Assembly (NCBI GenBank): GCA_014379585.1
Contig: JACMLN010000046.1
Span: forward strand, 1 to 55,208
Length of the DNA stretch: 55,208 nucleotides
Reading direction: 5' to 3'
From: Gloeobacterales cyanobacterium ES-bin-313
GTDB lineage: Bacteria > Cyanobacteriota > Cyanobacteriia > Gloeobacterales > Gloeobacteraceae
Shown here: positions 35,917 to 42,991 of the stretch, piece by piece
How positions within the stretch are numbered: position 1 is the first letter of the stretch
Layout: each line of letters opens with the position of its first letter
Position numbers and translations under genes: made by a program
Notes under the pieces: model-generated
The model's database searches: none
Seen by the model: only the letters and a program-made list of their open reading frames with translations
Told to the model about the DNA's origin: nothing

Positions 35917-37371
35917 TTAGGGCTGGACGGCATGAGTCTGAGAATTGTAGGTAGTCCCCCATGTACTCGTTTGGCCAAGGACGTGGATGCGCAGATTATT
36001 GAGTGCGGCTGTACGCAAAGAACCATTTCCTGAGTCAGAGGTTGAGACGTAAGGAGAGAGGGACTTCGCACTCGTGAGCTTGCCATCGATAATCACCGAT
36101 GCCGCTTCTTTGGTAAAACGGTTGGTGGCACCAAAAGAAAGCGCGTTCGGATTTGAACTGCTGCGTGTAATGTTGCCACCAACGGAAACCATCACCCCTG
36201 TAAAGCTGGGATAGTCGTAGAGACCACGCAGTAGTGTCTCTTGAATTGCGCCACGCAAGTCGGAATTTTGGCTATCGACGGTACCAACACTATTAAAAAT
36301 GTAGGTACTCGATGTTGTCGGGATCAACGAGTAGCCTTGGTTGCCATAGGTCGTTTTGAAGGCAAAGAATTTTTCGTCGTTTTTGTTGTTGCCCCGGATC
36401 GTCAGACTATTGACGTTTGCAGCGCTGTTCCCGGCATAGCTGACTGCTTGTGTATCGGCGGGCTGCCCTGTAATTGTTCTGCTGCTGAGATTAAAACTCC
36501 AACCTTCAGTCAAAACATCGGCTTGCACATTGGTCATATAAAGAGGTGCGTTATTGGGGCGACGGACAACTGTTTGGGGCGTCTGACGCAAAAAAGAGAC
36601 GGAGCCGACACCGATCACTGCAGCTGATTGACCATTGATCCACAGTCCTGTCTGATCTGAAATGCCGATGCCGAGAATATTTGGATTGGCATTGTCTTCA
36701 CTGGCCTTCGCCATAATTCCTAATAGGCGGGGCAGCCGTCCGCGATCCGCAAAGTGAGAATCTACGACTGTGTTGGGCAAGAAGCCAAGAAAGTCGGTGT
36801 GGATACCACTGCCGCCATCCGTGTCGTTAAGATATTGCGTCTGGGCATTTTGTAAAACATCCAGGGAGATATAGTCCTGGCCACCTGCAAAAGCATATTG
36901 GGAAACACTCATTGCCCCAGCACTGGTGCCACCAACGCCGCCATTTAAGCCGACCACATAGCGAATATTGTCTTCAAGGCGGGTACCGTTCCAAAGATCG
37001 TAGTATTCGCCTTGATCCCCACCTTTAATAAAGATGGCATCGGCACCGCGCACGGCATCGACCACATTTGGATCGTTGGCTTGGTTGCGGCTCACAACGA
37101 TCACATTAAAAGCATCATCTGCACCTAGCCACTTGAAATACTGTGGAATGAAGCTGCTTTGTGAGGAGTCCGCGATCACAGCGACTGTGATCCGACCATC
37201 GCCGTTGACATCACCACCATCGAGGAGGTGGGGATAAAGACGGTAAGACCAACTCGTCGTGTCACCAATATCGCCTTCTGAGCCACCCCCGGCGATCATG
37301 ATTGGCCCGGCACCATAGGATGGCGCAGCAACCAGCCATAGAGCTAATACTATTTTCCAAAGCTTTGACAT
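35917..37371 (-). CDS. Secreted cyanophycinase-like peptidase (S51)
   Basis: A 484-residue protein with a signal peptide (MSKLWKIVLALWLVAAPSYG) and an S51 domain: MIAGGGSEGD, IFIKGGDQGEYYDLW, GVGGTSAGAMSVS with the nucleophile Ser, and DSHFADRGRLPRL. Cyanophycinases split beta-Asp-Arg from cyanophycin; exported relatives exist in other bacteria. A calcium-loop-like DVNGDGRIT lies near residue 55. The C-terminal ~170 residues are an extra beta-rich domain. A secreted form in a cyanobacterium would act on external polymer or another substrate. The start at 37371 is set by the signal peptide. It could be wrongly named if it only shares the S51 fold. Confidence 0.82.
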   Translation of the reverse strand: MSKLWKIVLALWLVAAPSYGAGPIMIAGGGSEGDIGDTTSWSYRLYPHLLDGGDVNGDGRITVAVIADSSQSSFIPQYFKWLGADDAFNVIVVSRNQANDPNVVDAVRGADAIFIKGGDQGEYYDLWNGTRLEDNIRYVVGLNGGVGGTSAGAMSVSQYAFAGGQDYISLDVLQNAQTQYLNDTDGGSGIHTDFLGFLPNTVVDSHFADRGRLPRLLGIMAKASEDNANPNILGIGISDQTGLWINGQSAAVIGVGSVSFLRQTPQTVVRRPNNAPLYMTNVQADVLTEGWSFNLSSRTITGQPADTQAVSYAGNSAANVNSLTIRGNNKNDEKFFAFKTTYGNQGYSLIPTTSSTYIFNSVGTVDSQNSDLRGAIQETLLRGLYDYPSFTGVMVSVGGNITRSSSNPNALSFGATNRFTKEAASVIIDGKLTSAKSLSPYVSTSDSGNGSLRTAALNNLRIHVLGQTSTWGTTYNSQTHAVQP

Positions 37372-37413
37372 ATTCTTATCACTGAAATGTTGCCGAAGTG
37401 AGTATGACATACC

Positions 37414-37443
37414 AAACAAAACCCCGCCAAGGGTGGGCGGGGC
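37414..37443 (-). terminator. Rho-independent terminator after the DUF4342 gene
   Basis: On the reverse strand CCCCGCC/GGCGGGG arms (37436-37442 and 37422-37428) with a seven-base loop are followed by TTTTGTTT. It lies 86 bases downstream of the DUF4342 stop and upstream of the cyanophycinase-like gene. Confidence 0.6.
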
Positions 37444-37528
37444 TGTTCGGGGGTGTGAGTAAAGGAGTTGACTGATGTACTAACCATCTAGGGGGACGAG
37501 CAGACAATTATGCCGCTCTGTCAAGATT

Positions 37529-37861
37529 TCATGAGTCGTCGTCATCGTCGATGTTAATTGTGCGGGGTTCCGAACTCCCAGGAACCTTTGCGTCGGGATC
37601 CTCGTAGCGCTCGATCACCACCCGTGCACGGGTTGCGACTGTGGCAATCGCGCCGAGTCCTGCTAAAAGTGGAGCCAGAAATAATAGCCCCGCTCCCGCA
37701 GCCACACCAAGGTTGAGCGGAATTTCAAGAAGGGTTTTGCCCTGCATATCTTGAACGAGAATGCGGCGGACGTTTCCCTCTTCGATCAACTCCTTGATCT
37801 TGCTGCCCAATTGACTGCCCAGAACAGAGATTTCTTCGGTGAAGTTGCGATTGTTGGTCAT
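37529..37861 (-). CDS. DUF4342 domain protein
   Basis: A 110-residue protein with an N-terminal helical region (GSQLGSKIKELIEEGNVRRI), a beta strand with ILVQDMQGKTLLEIPL, then one Ala/Gly/Leu membrane helix (GVAAGAGLLFLAPLLAGLGA) and an acidic tail ending in a run of Asp. This matches the DUF4342 pattern, for which no activity is known. It follows the small zinc-ribbon gene by 35 bases. Confidence 0.75.
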   Translation of the reverse strand: MTNNRNFTEEISVLGSQLGSKIKELIEEGNVRRILVQDMQGKTLLEIPLNLGVAAGAGLLFLAPLLAGLGAIATVATRARVVIERYEDPDAKVPGSSEPRTINIDDDDDS

Positions 37862-37896
37862 GGCAAACCGGAAGACGCGACTTTCACAGTCTAGCG

Positions 37897-38073
37897 TTAA
37901 CAGCCTCGCACATTCAGAGGGCTGTCTTTTTCAACGACTAAGATCTGGATTTCTTGAAAATGGCCACAGTGGGGACATTGTCCCCGAACCACTTTCTGCA
38001 CCAAAGGCCAGATCGACTGATGGCTGCACTGAGAACAGGTAACGGAAACAGTTTTATCTTTGAGCATTGTCAT
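37897..38073 (-). CDS. 58-residue zinc-ribbon protein
   Basis: The reverse strand encodes MTMLKDKTVSVTCSQCSHQS, continuing to RGQCPHCGHFQEIQ and a short tail ending VRGC. Two CxxC pairs about 20 residues apart make a zinc ribbon. GGAG six bases before the ATG at 38073 supports the start. It lies 35 bases upstream of the DUF4342 gene and may share its transcript. Confidence 0.62.
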   Translation of the reverse strand: MTMLKDKTVSVTCSQCSHQSIWPLVQKVVRGQCPHCGHFQEIQILVVEKDSPLNVRGC

Positions 38074-38180
38074 ATCCGACTCCAGAACGGGAAGGCACCT
38101 TTATCGTGTCCTAAGCCGAGAAAATTGGAGAAGAATCGTAAAACTCTTTAATGTTTGCTTTACACTTCGAAATGCAAAGA

Positions 38181-39449
38181 CTACTTGGCAGTGGTAGCTC
38201 GGATCTGGCTTGCCAGCAAAGTCGCTGCTTGCTGGTATTGGGGATCCTTGCTTGTGGCAACCTGTTCAGCAGTAAACGTCTTCCCCAAATCTTCTGGAAA
38301 AGGGACGATCACATCGGGAATGATCCCCTTTTTGTGAATATCATTGCCAGAAGGCGTTAGGTAATGAGCAATGGTCACATTCACGCCTGACCCATCAGAG
38401 AGCGGGTTGACTTGTTGAATGACACCTTTGCCGAAGGTCTTGGTGCCGACGAGCATCGCCCGACGGTTGTCTTGGAGAGCACCGGCGAGAATTTCTGTTG
38501 CGGAGGCCGATCCACCATCTACGAGAACGACCAAGGGCAGGGTAGTTTGGGGATGACGATCCGCCGGAACCTGTTCTTTGGTGCCTTGGCGATCCACAGT
38601 CGAGACAATCGTGCCTTCAGGGAGGAGCAAACTGGCGATCCGTGTAGCAGCATCGAGCACGCCTCCAGGATTAGAGCGCAGATCCAGAACCCAGCCTTTT
38701 ACCCCTTGTTTGTTGAGGTCTGCAATTGCTTTGCGCATTTCTTTGGGCGCTTTGTCGGAAAACTCTTGAAGGCGAATGTAACCAATTTTCTGTCCGTTTA
38801 CTTCTTTAAGGGCGTAGTTGACGACTTGCAACTCGATGGGGGCGCGGATGAGCACGAAGTCCAATTTCTGACCACCACGCATGACCGTGAGGGTTACTTT
38901 GGTATCTTTGTCGCCCCGAATCAATTTGGAGACTTCCGGGATTTTGAGGTTGGTGGTGAGCTTGCCATCGACAGCGATCAGTTCGTCCTTCGGCATCAGT
39001 CCCGCTTTTATGGCTGGACTGTCCTCAATGACCGTCCGAATCACGGGCAGTTTTGTATAGTCTGTATTCCCCAATTGAATACCGATGCCGACGAGTTCGC
39101 CGGATGTCTCTTCGCGAAGGGATTGAAACTCTTTGGGTTCTAAGAAGCGGGTGTAGGGGTCGTTGAGAACTTTAAGGGCGGAGCGAATCGCTTCGTAGGC
39201 TTCCGTCTTGCTCTTGTAATCCTTGCCCAGCAAAGAGGAACGCATTGCAATCCAGTCCTGTTTATTAAAACTCTTATCGACAAATTGGCGGTTAACAGTC
39301 TGCCACACTTCATCTACTAGCTCCTTGGGCGCATCTTCAATAAAGAGATCGAAGCTCGTCTTAGGCTGAATGACTGACTTTGGAGCGGCTAGGGCTGCTG
39401 TACTGAGCAAGCTCAGCAGGAGTGAAAGAATCGTGATGCGACCGCGCAT
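38181..39449 (-). CDS. ctpA: Carboxyl-terminal processing protease
   Basis: Tail-specific Ser/Lys protease of family S41. A 422-residue protein with a signal peptide (ILSLLLSLLSTAALA), an N-terminal helical region (DEVWQTVNRQFVD), a PDZ domain (VIEDSPAIKAGLMPKDELI), and the protease core LRSNPGGVLDAA, VDGGSASATEILAGAL (catalytic Ser) and GTKTFGKGVIQQV (catalytic Lys). In cyanobacteria CtpA trims the C-terminus of precursor D1 in photosystem II; paralogues CtpB/C exist, so the exact member is inferred. The ATG at 39449 is set by the signal peptide. It is divergent from the manganese exporter gene. Confidence 0.93.
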   Translation of the reverse strand: MRGRITILSLLLSLLSTAALAAPKSVIQPKTSFDLFIEDAPKELVDEVWQTVNRQFVDKSFNKQDWIAMRSSLLGKDYKSKTEAYEAIRSALKVLNDPYTRFLEPKEFQSLREETSGELVGIGIQLGNTDYTKLPVIRTVIEDSPAIKAGLMPKDELIAVDGKLTTNLKIPEVSKLIRGDKDTKVTLTVMRGGQKLDFVLIRAPIELQVVNYALKEVNGQKIGYIRLQEFSDKAPKEMRKAIADLNKQGVKGWVLDLRSNPGGVLDAATRIASLLLPEGTIVSTVDRQGTKEQVPADRHPQTTLPLVVLVDGGSASATEILAGALQDNRRAMLVGTKTFGKGVIQQVNPLSDGSGVNVTIAHYLTPSGNDIHKKGIIPDVIVPFPEDLGKTFTAEQVATSKDPQYQQAATLLASQIRATTAK

Positions 39450-39566
39450 GGGTGTTTTTCCTGGATTCGGTGATTCGGTGAAAGCAATATGACAGGGGTT
39501 TTCGTTAAAACAGTTCCCTGCAAGGTAGCGCAAATTTTTGGGGGCAACTGTTATCCATGGCGCAAA

Positions 39567-39875
39567 ATGAGTAAAAGCATTAGTGATGGGTCTATGGATT
39601 GGAAAGTGGTACTGGTGACATTTACAACGGTCTTTCTGGCGGAGCTTGGCGATAAGACCCAACTGACGACCCTTTCGATGACGGCGACAACGGGCGCACC
39701 CTGGTCTGTATTTGTTGGTTCGGCTTCAGCACTGGTCTTGGCCAGTTTTTTGGGCGTACTGGCAGGGGGCATCATCAGTAAATACATTCCTCCAAACTAT
39801 ATTCAAATTGCCGCAGCGGGTGGCTTTTTGATTATTGGCTCTGTCATGCTCTGGCAAGTGCTGAATGCAGCATAA
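39567..39875 (+). CDS. Half-size UPF0016/Mnx-type manganese exporter subunit
   Basis: About 102 residues (93 if ATG 39594 is used) with one copy of the family signature E-L-G-D-K-T-Q (FLAELGDKTQLTTL) and three predicted membrane helices. UPF0016/GDT1 members with two copies export Mn or Ca; some cyanobacteria use two half-size proteins as a heteromer. Only one half is in the window. It is divergent from ctpA, so promoters for photosystem II maturation and manganese handling face each other here. Confidence 0.85.
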   Translation: MSKSISDGSMDWKVVLVTFTTVFLAELGDKTQLTTLSMTATTGAPWSVFVGSASALVLASFLGVLAGGIISKYIPPNYIQIAAAGGFLIIGSVMLWQVLNAA

Positions 39876-39938
39876 GTTACCCAAAATCTTTTGCTATACG
39901 TCAGAATAGACTTAGTCCAAAGCCGCTGGAGAGTTTCT

Positions 39939-40952
39939 ATGTCGTTACACGCCGAACTCCACAGACACCTAGGTGGCTCCGTGGTACCGCGCATTCTGTG
40001 GCGCTACCTCGTCCGTCAGGATCATCCTCTTGCCGCTGAGTACCCTGAGTACGCAAACTTCGAAGCGTTTTTTACGCGCCCCCGCCGTAGCCTCGAAGAG
40101 TACCTCGAACTGCATACCCTTGTCGAGCATGTTCAAACCCTCGATGCGCTCCCCTATTTTGTAAGCCGCCTGATTCGCGGCGCCTACGTCTTTGAAAATC
40201 TTGCCTATCTAGAACTGCGCTACACCCCTTATTTGCGCACCGACCGTTCCTTAAGCGAGGATCAGCGCATCGATCAAATGGCTGAAGTCGTCAAGGCCAT
40301 CGGCGAAGCTTCAAGATCTAGCGAATATCCAATTATTACTAGTCAAATTCTCTGTCTGCACAGTCGATTGAGCGACAAGGTGAACCGCGCCATCGTCGAT
40401 CTCGCAGCCAATTCCCCAGGGTACGTCTGCGGGATCGATGTGGCGGGGGGCGATGCCCACTACGCCCAACGTCTCGATACATTCATCGAACTCTACAAGT
40501 ACGCCCTCGCCCTCGGCCTAAAAACCACTGCCCATCTCTACGAAACAGTGGACGGCTTTTATCCCCAACTCTTGCCCTACGTCTGCCGCATCGGTCACGG
40601 GATCCAAATCCCGCTGCGCTTTCCAGAACTCTTGCCCCAACTCGCAGCCCGCAAACAATGCCTCGAAGTCTGTCCAACCACTTATATAAAGACAGGAACC
40701 TTGCAAAATATTGGTCAACTGCGACCTGTCTTTGAACGCTGCTTTGAGGCTGGAGTGGATATTGCGATCTGCACAGACAATGCTGGACTTCACGATGTCC
40801 GTTTGCCCTTCGAGTACGAAAACCTGTTGACCAACGATGTCATCGACTTCCAGCAGTTGAAAGCTTGTCAAGAGTCTGCCTTCCGTCATGCTTTCGCTTG
40901 GCCTCACCCCCAAGCACCCCAAGCGATGCTGGAGATACAGACGGTTCTTTAA
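39939..40952 (+). CDS. Divergent adenosine-deaminase-family amidohydrolase
   Basis: A 337-residue TIM-barrel protein of the ADA family. Zinc ligands H8 and H10 are in AELHRHLGGS. H199 with E202 is HLYE instead of the usual HAGE. RIGHGIQI supplies the catalytic His, followed by CPTTY (CPTSN in ADA). The zinc Asp is D280 in CTDNAG, where ADA has S/T-D-D: the substrate-contact second Asp is N281. Metal chemistry looks intact but the substrate pocket is altered, so adenosine may not be the substrate. GGAGAG supports the ATG at 39939. It stands between mnx and the GTPase gene. Confidence 0.82.
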   Translation: MSLHAELHRHLGGSVVPRILWRYLVRQDHPLAAEYPEYANFEAFFTRPRRSLEEYLELHTLVEHVQTLDALPYFVSRLIRGAYVFENLAYLELRYTPYLRTDRSLSEDQRIDQMAEVVKAIGEASRSSEYPIITSQILCLHSRLSDKVNRAIVDLAANSPGYVCGIDVAGGDAHYAQRLDTFIELYKYALALGLKTTAHLYETVDGFYPQLLPYVCRIGHGIQIPLRFPELLPQLAARKQCLEVCPTTYIKTGTLQNIGQLRPVFERCFEAGVDIAICTDNAGLHDVRLPFEYENLLTNDVIDFQQLKACQESAFRHAFAWPHPQAPQAMLEIQTVL

Positions 40953-40989
40953 GTTCGTTTTGTCCACAGACAAGCGTTAAGATCCGGGG

Positions 40990-41931
40990 ATGGAAGAACT
41001 CTCGACAAATTTAATCCAGTGGTACCCTGGCCACATCGCTAAGGCGCGCCGTCAGTTGCAAGAACAACTGAAGCAGGTGGACTTGGTGCTGGAAGTGCTC
41101 GATGCTCGGATTCCCTTGGCTTCGCGCCACAGTGAACTCCTGCAACTGATCGGTGATCGGCCACGGTTGGTAATCTTAAATCGCTCAGATATGATCCCAG
41201 CTGGATTTTTGAGGCGATGGGTGACTTGGTTTGAAAGCCACAACGAGCAAATCTTTCCAACGAACTCTCAAGATGGCGAAGGGGTGAAAGCGGTGCTGAA
41301 AGCCGCCCATCAAGGAGGGATCAAAGTTAACGAGCGCCGGGTCAAACGGGGAATGCGGCCTAGATCGGTTCGAGTTGCCGTGGTTGGGTTTCCGAATGTC
41401 GGGAAGTCTGCCTTGATCAACCGAATGGTCGGCAAGCGGGTCGTTGCCAGTGCGGCAAAACCTGGTGTTACCCGCCAACTGCGTTGGGTGCGCATCGGCG
41501 AAGATATTGATCTCTTGGACAGTCCCGGTATTCTGCCACCTCGGATCGACGATCAGATCGCGGCAGCACGTCTGGCAATTTGCGACGATATCGGCCAAGC
41601 CGCCTACGTTGCTTCGCGGGTCGCACTCGTTGCCTACGAAATCCTCAGTCCCTTGGTGCCCAAACGCCTCAACGAGCGCTTTGGCGTGGAAGTTGGCTCG
41701 CTGACCGGTGAATCTTGGTTAGAAGCAGTGGCAGAAAAGAAATACCAAGGCAATATTGAGCGAGCCGCTGATCACCTATTGTTAGATTTTCGTAAGGGAC
41801 AACTTGGCCGCATTTCCCTTGAGACCCCAGCTATGGCTCCACCAGCCGCTTTCGATGCGCAGATTGAGGAACCACTGTCACGCCAAGATTCTGTTCTAGA
41901 GCACGAAGCAGAAAGTCTCGATTTGAGCTGA
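40990..41931 (+). CDS. rbgA: Ribosome-biogenesis GTPase YlqF/RbgA
   Basis: A 313-residue circularly permuted GTPase that matures the large ribosomal subunit. Order is G4 (NRSD, residues 64-67; the usual Lys is Arg), then G1 GFPNVGKS (133-140), G2 PGVTR, and G3 DSPGI. The opening WYPGHIAKARRQL and DARIPLASRH are typical. The C-terminal ~30 residues are an Ala/Pro/Glu tail encoded in the region that overlaps the convergent secreted-protein gene by 101 bases. Confidence 0.93.
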   Translation: MEELSTNLIQWYPGHIAKARRQLQEQLKQVDLVLEVLDARIPLASRHSELLQLIGDRPRLVILNRSDMIPAGFLRRWVTWFESHNEQIFPTNSQDGEGVKAVLKAAHQGGIKVNERRVKRGMRPRSVRVAVVGFPNVGKSALINRMVGKRVVASAAKPGVTRQLRWVRIGEDIDLLDSPGILPPRIDDQIAAARLAICDDIGQAAYVASRVALVAYEILSPLVPKRLNERFGVEVGSLTGESWLEAVAEKKYQGNIERAADHLLLDFRKGQLGRISLETPAMAPPAAFDAQIEEPLSRQDSVLEHEAESLDLS

Positions 41932-42133
41932 AACCCTCCTGCCAGCGCGCTTCGTTGATCGTTAATTTCAAAGTTCTTCCCCGCAGTTGCCAACTCTCAA
42001 CGAGATGATCGCTGTCGAGACGCTCAATCCAGTAACGCACCTCGGTAAGCGGTGGGCGACGCTGTGGCAGGGCAAAAGCATCGGTTGGTAGACACAGACA
42101 AAGGACAAGAGTGGCGGTGGATAGGGCTTTCAT
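41831..42133 (-). CDS. Small exported protein of unknown function
   Basis: A 100-residue protein with a clear signal peptide (MKALSTATLVLCLCLPTDAFA) and a compact body (VRYWIERLDSDHLVESWQLR, RDFLLRALEQNLGVTVVP). Its last 33 codons run antisense through the 3' end of rbgA. No family was recognised. Translation of the overlap still looks protein-like, so the frame is accepted with some reserve. Confidence 0.6.
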   Translation of the reverse strand: MKALSTATLVLCLCLPTDAFALPQRRPPLTEVRYWIERLDSDHLVESWQLRGRTLKLTINEARWQEGFSSNRDFLLRALEQNLGVTVVPQSAHRKRLVEP

Positions 42134-42267
42134 GTTTTTTGATAATAATTTCCCGAAGTCTAGTATTCCCCAGGGTCGGTAATTTATGCAATTACCGGGA
42201 AATTTACCTAAAATATTTTGCTTTATCGATAAGTTTGTCGCAGAGCCAACAAGTTTTGGCATGGCTG

Positions 42268-42666
42268 CTAAACCCTTCGTATTGGCCCTGGGTAGCTTGC
42301 CACTTGAGGATCACATGTGAGCAATGTAATCCCCTCAACGGTTGCTTGGGCAACCAACAGTCGGTCAAACGGATCTTTGTGAATGTTTGGCAAACTGCTT
42401 ACCCCTAAGGTGTGTATGGTCTTAATCGGTAACTCTGAATAGCCGTTATCTAGTAAGCCACGTAGCAAAAGATGTGGATCTACTTTGAAATCTTCACGGC
42501 CTAAGCTGTTTTTGATCGTGATCTCCCAAAGGCTCACTGCACTGAAGAACAGTTCATTGGCGAGATCGTCGATCAAGGCGGCAGCCTCATCCGTAAGTTC
42601 ATTGATCGAGTGAATCCCCGACCCCGCAGCCCAAAGGAGGAGATGGGTATCGAGTAGCAGTTTCAT
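42268..42666 (-). CDS. vapC: PIN-domain toxin, VapC type
   Basis: A 132-residue PIN ribonuclease. The acidic residues are visible: D6 in LLLDTHLLLWA, E48 in SLWEITIK, D98 in KDPFDRLLVAQA, and D118 in LLTCDPQV. VapC toxins cut tRNA or rRNA. The ATG overlaps the antitoxin stop by four bases (ATGA), the usual toxin-antitoxin layout. The gene is intact. Confidence 0.93.
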   Translation of the reverse strand: MKLLLDTHLLLWAAGSGIHSINELTDEAAALIDDLANELFFSAVSLWEITIKNSLGREDFKVDPHLLLRGLLDNGYSELPIKTIHTLGVSSLPNIHKDPFDRLLVAQATVEGITLLTCDPQVASYPGPIRRV

Positions 42667-42905
42667 ATTCCGCTGAACATCTGTTCGATCTCATTACTGC
42701 CCATCCGGTCAAAGTCAGCCGGAACAACAATTTGTCCAGCCATGAAGCCCCGTCTTTTCATTTGCGATGACTCTGGAGCATTCAGTGCGATGACTTTGAC
42801 AAGGGGTTTGCCAGCCTTGGCAATCACAAACGATTCCCCCTTTGCAGCCATATCCACTAGCCGAGATAACTGTGTTTTGGCCTCATGAATGTTGAATATC
42901 TGCAT
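42663..42905 (-). CDS. Phd/YefM-type antitoxin
   Basis: An 80-residue protein with the Phd N-terminal DNA-binding fold (MQIFNIHEAKTQLSRLVDMA, then GESFVIAKAGKPLVKVIAL) and a C-terminal part expected to wrap the PIN toxin. It comes first in the operon, as usual for type II pairs, and GAGGG six bases before the ATG is a strong ribosome-binding site. Likely binds the direct repeats just upstream. Confidence 0.92.
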   Translation of the reverse strand: MQIFNIHEAKTQLSRLVDMAAKGESFVIAKAGKPLVKVIALNAPESSQMKRRGFMAGQIVVPADFDRMGSNEIEQMFSGI

Positions 42906-42922
42906 TCGGCACCCTCGATTAA

Positions 42923-42949
42923 ACTTAGTTTACTTGACTTAGTTTACTT
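42923..42949 (-). promoter_or_regulatory. Direct-repeat operator candidate of the toxin-antitoxin operon
   Basis: Two perfect copies of ACTTAGTTTACTT (42923-42935 and 42937-42949) are spaced by 14 bases start to start and lie 17 bases upstream of the antitoxin ATG. Phd-family antitoxins bind repeated sites over their own promoter, so this is a reasonable operator. It is A+T-rich and could also overlap the promoter. Confidence 0.55.
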
Positions 42950-42951
42950 TG

Positions 42952-42987
42952 AGAGCTGAAAATCGCCTTTTGGCGATTTTCAGCTCT
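42952..42987 (-). terminator. Perfect 16-bp hairpin after the aminopeptidase gene
   Basis: Arms AGAGCTGAAAATCGCC (42952-42967) and its exact complement (42972-42987) enclose a four-base loop. It starts four bases after the aminopeptidase stop. No T-run follows on the reverse strand, so it may end transcription weakly or protect the 3' end. It also separates that gene from the toxin-antitoxin promoter. Confidence 0.5.
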
Positions 42988-42991
42988 ATGT

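Noticed and set aside
38412-39143. 243-codon forward frame opposite ctpA
   Set aside because: Antisense to well-conserved protease motifs; an artefact of codon bias.
42952-42987. Transposon terminal inverted repeat
   Set aside because: It is one compact perfect hairpin with a four-base loop, with no transposase and no second copy in the window; a transcription-end role is simpler.
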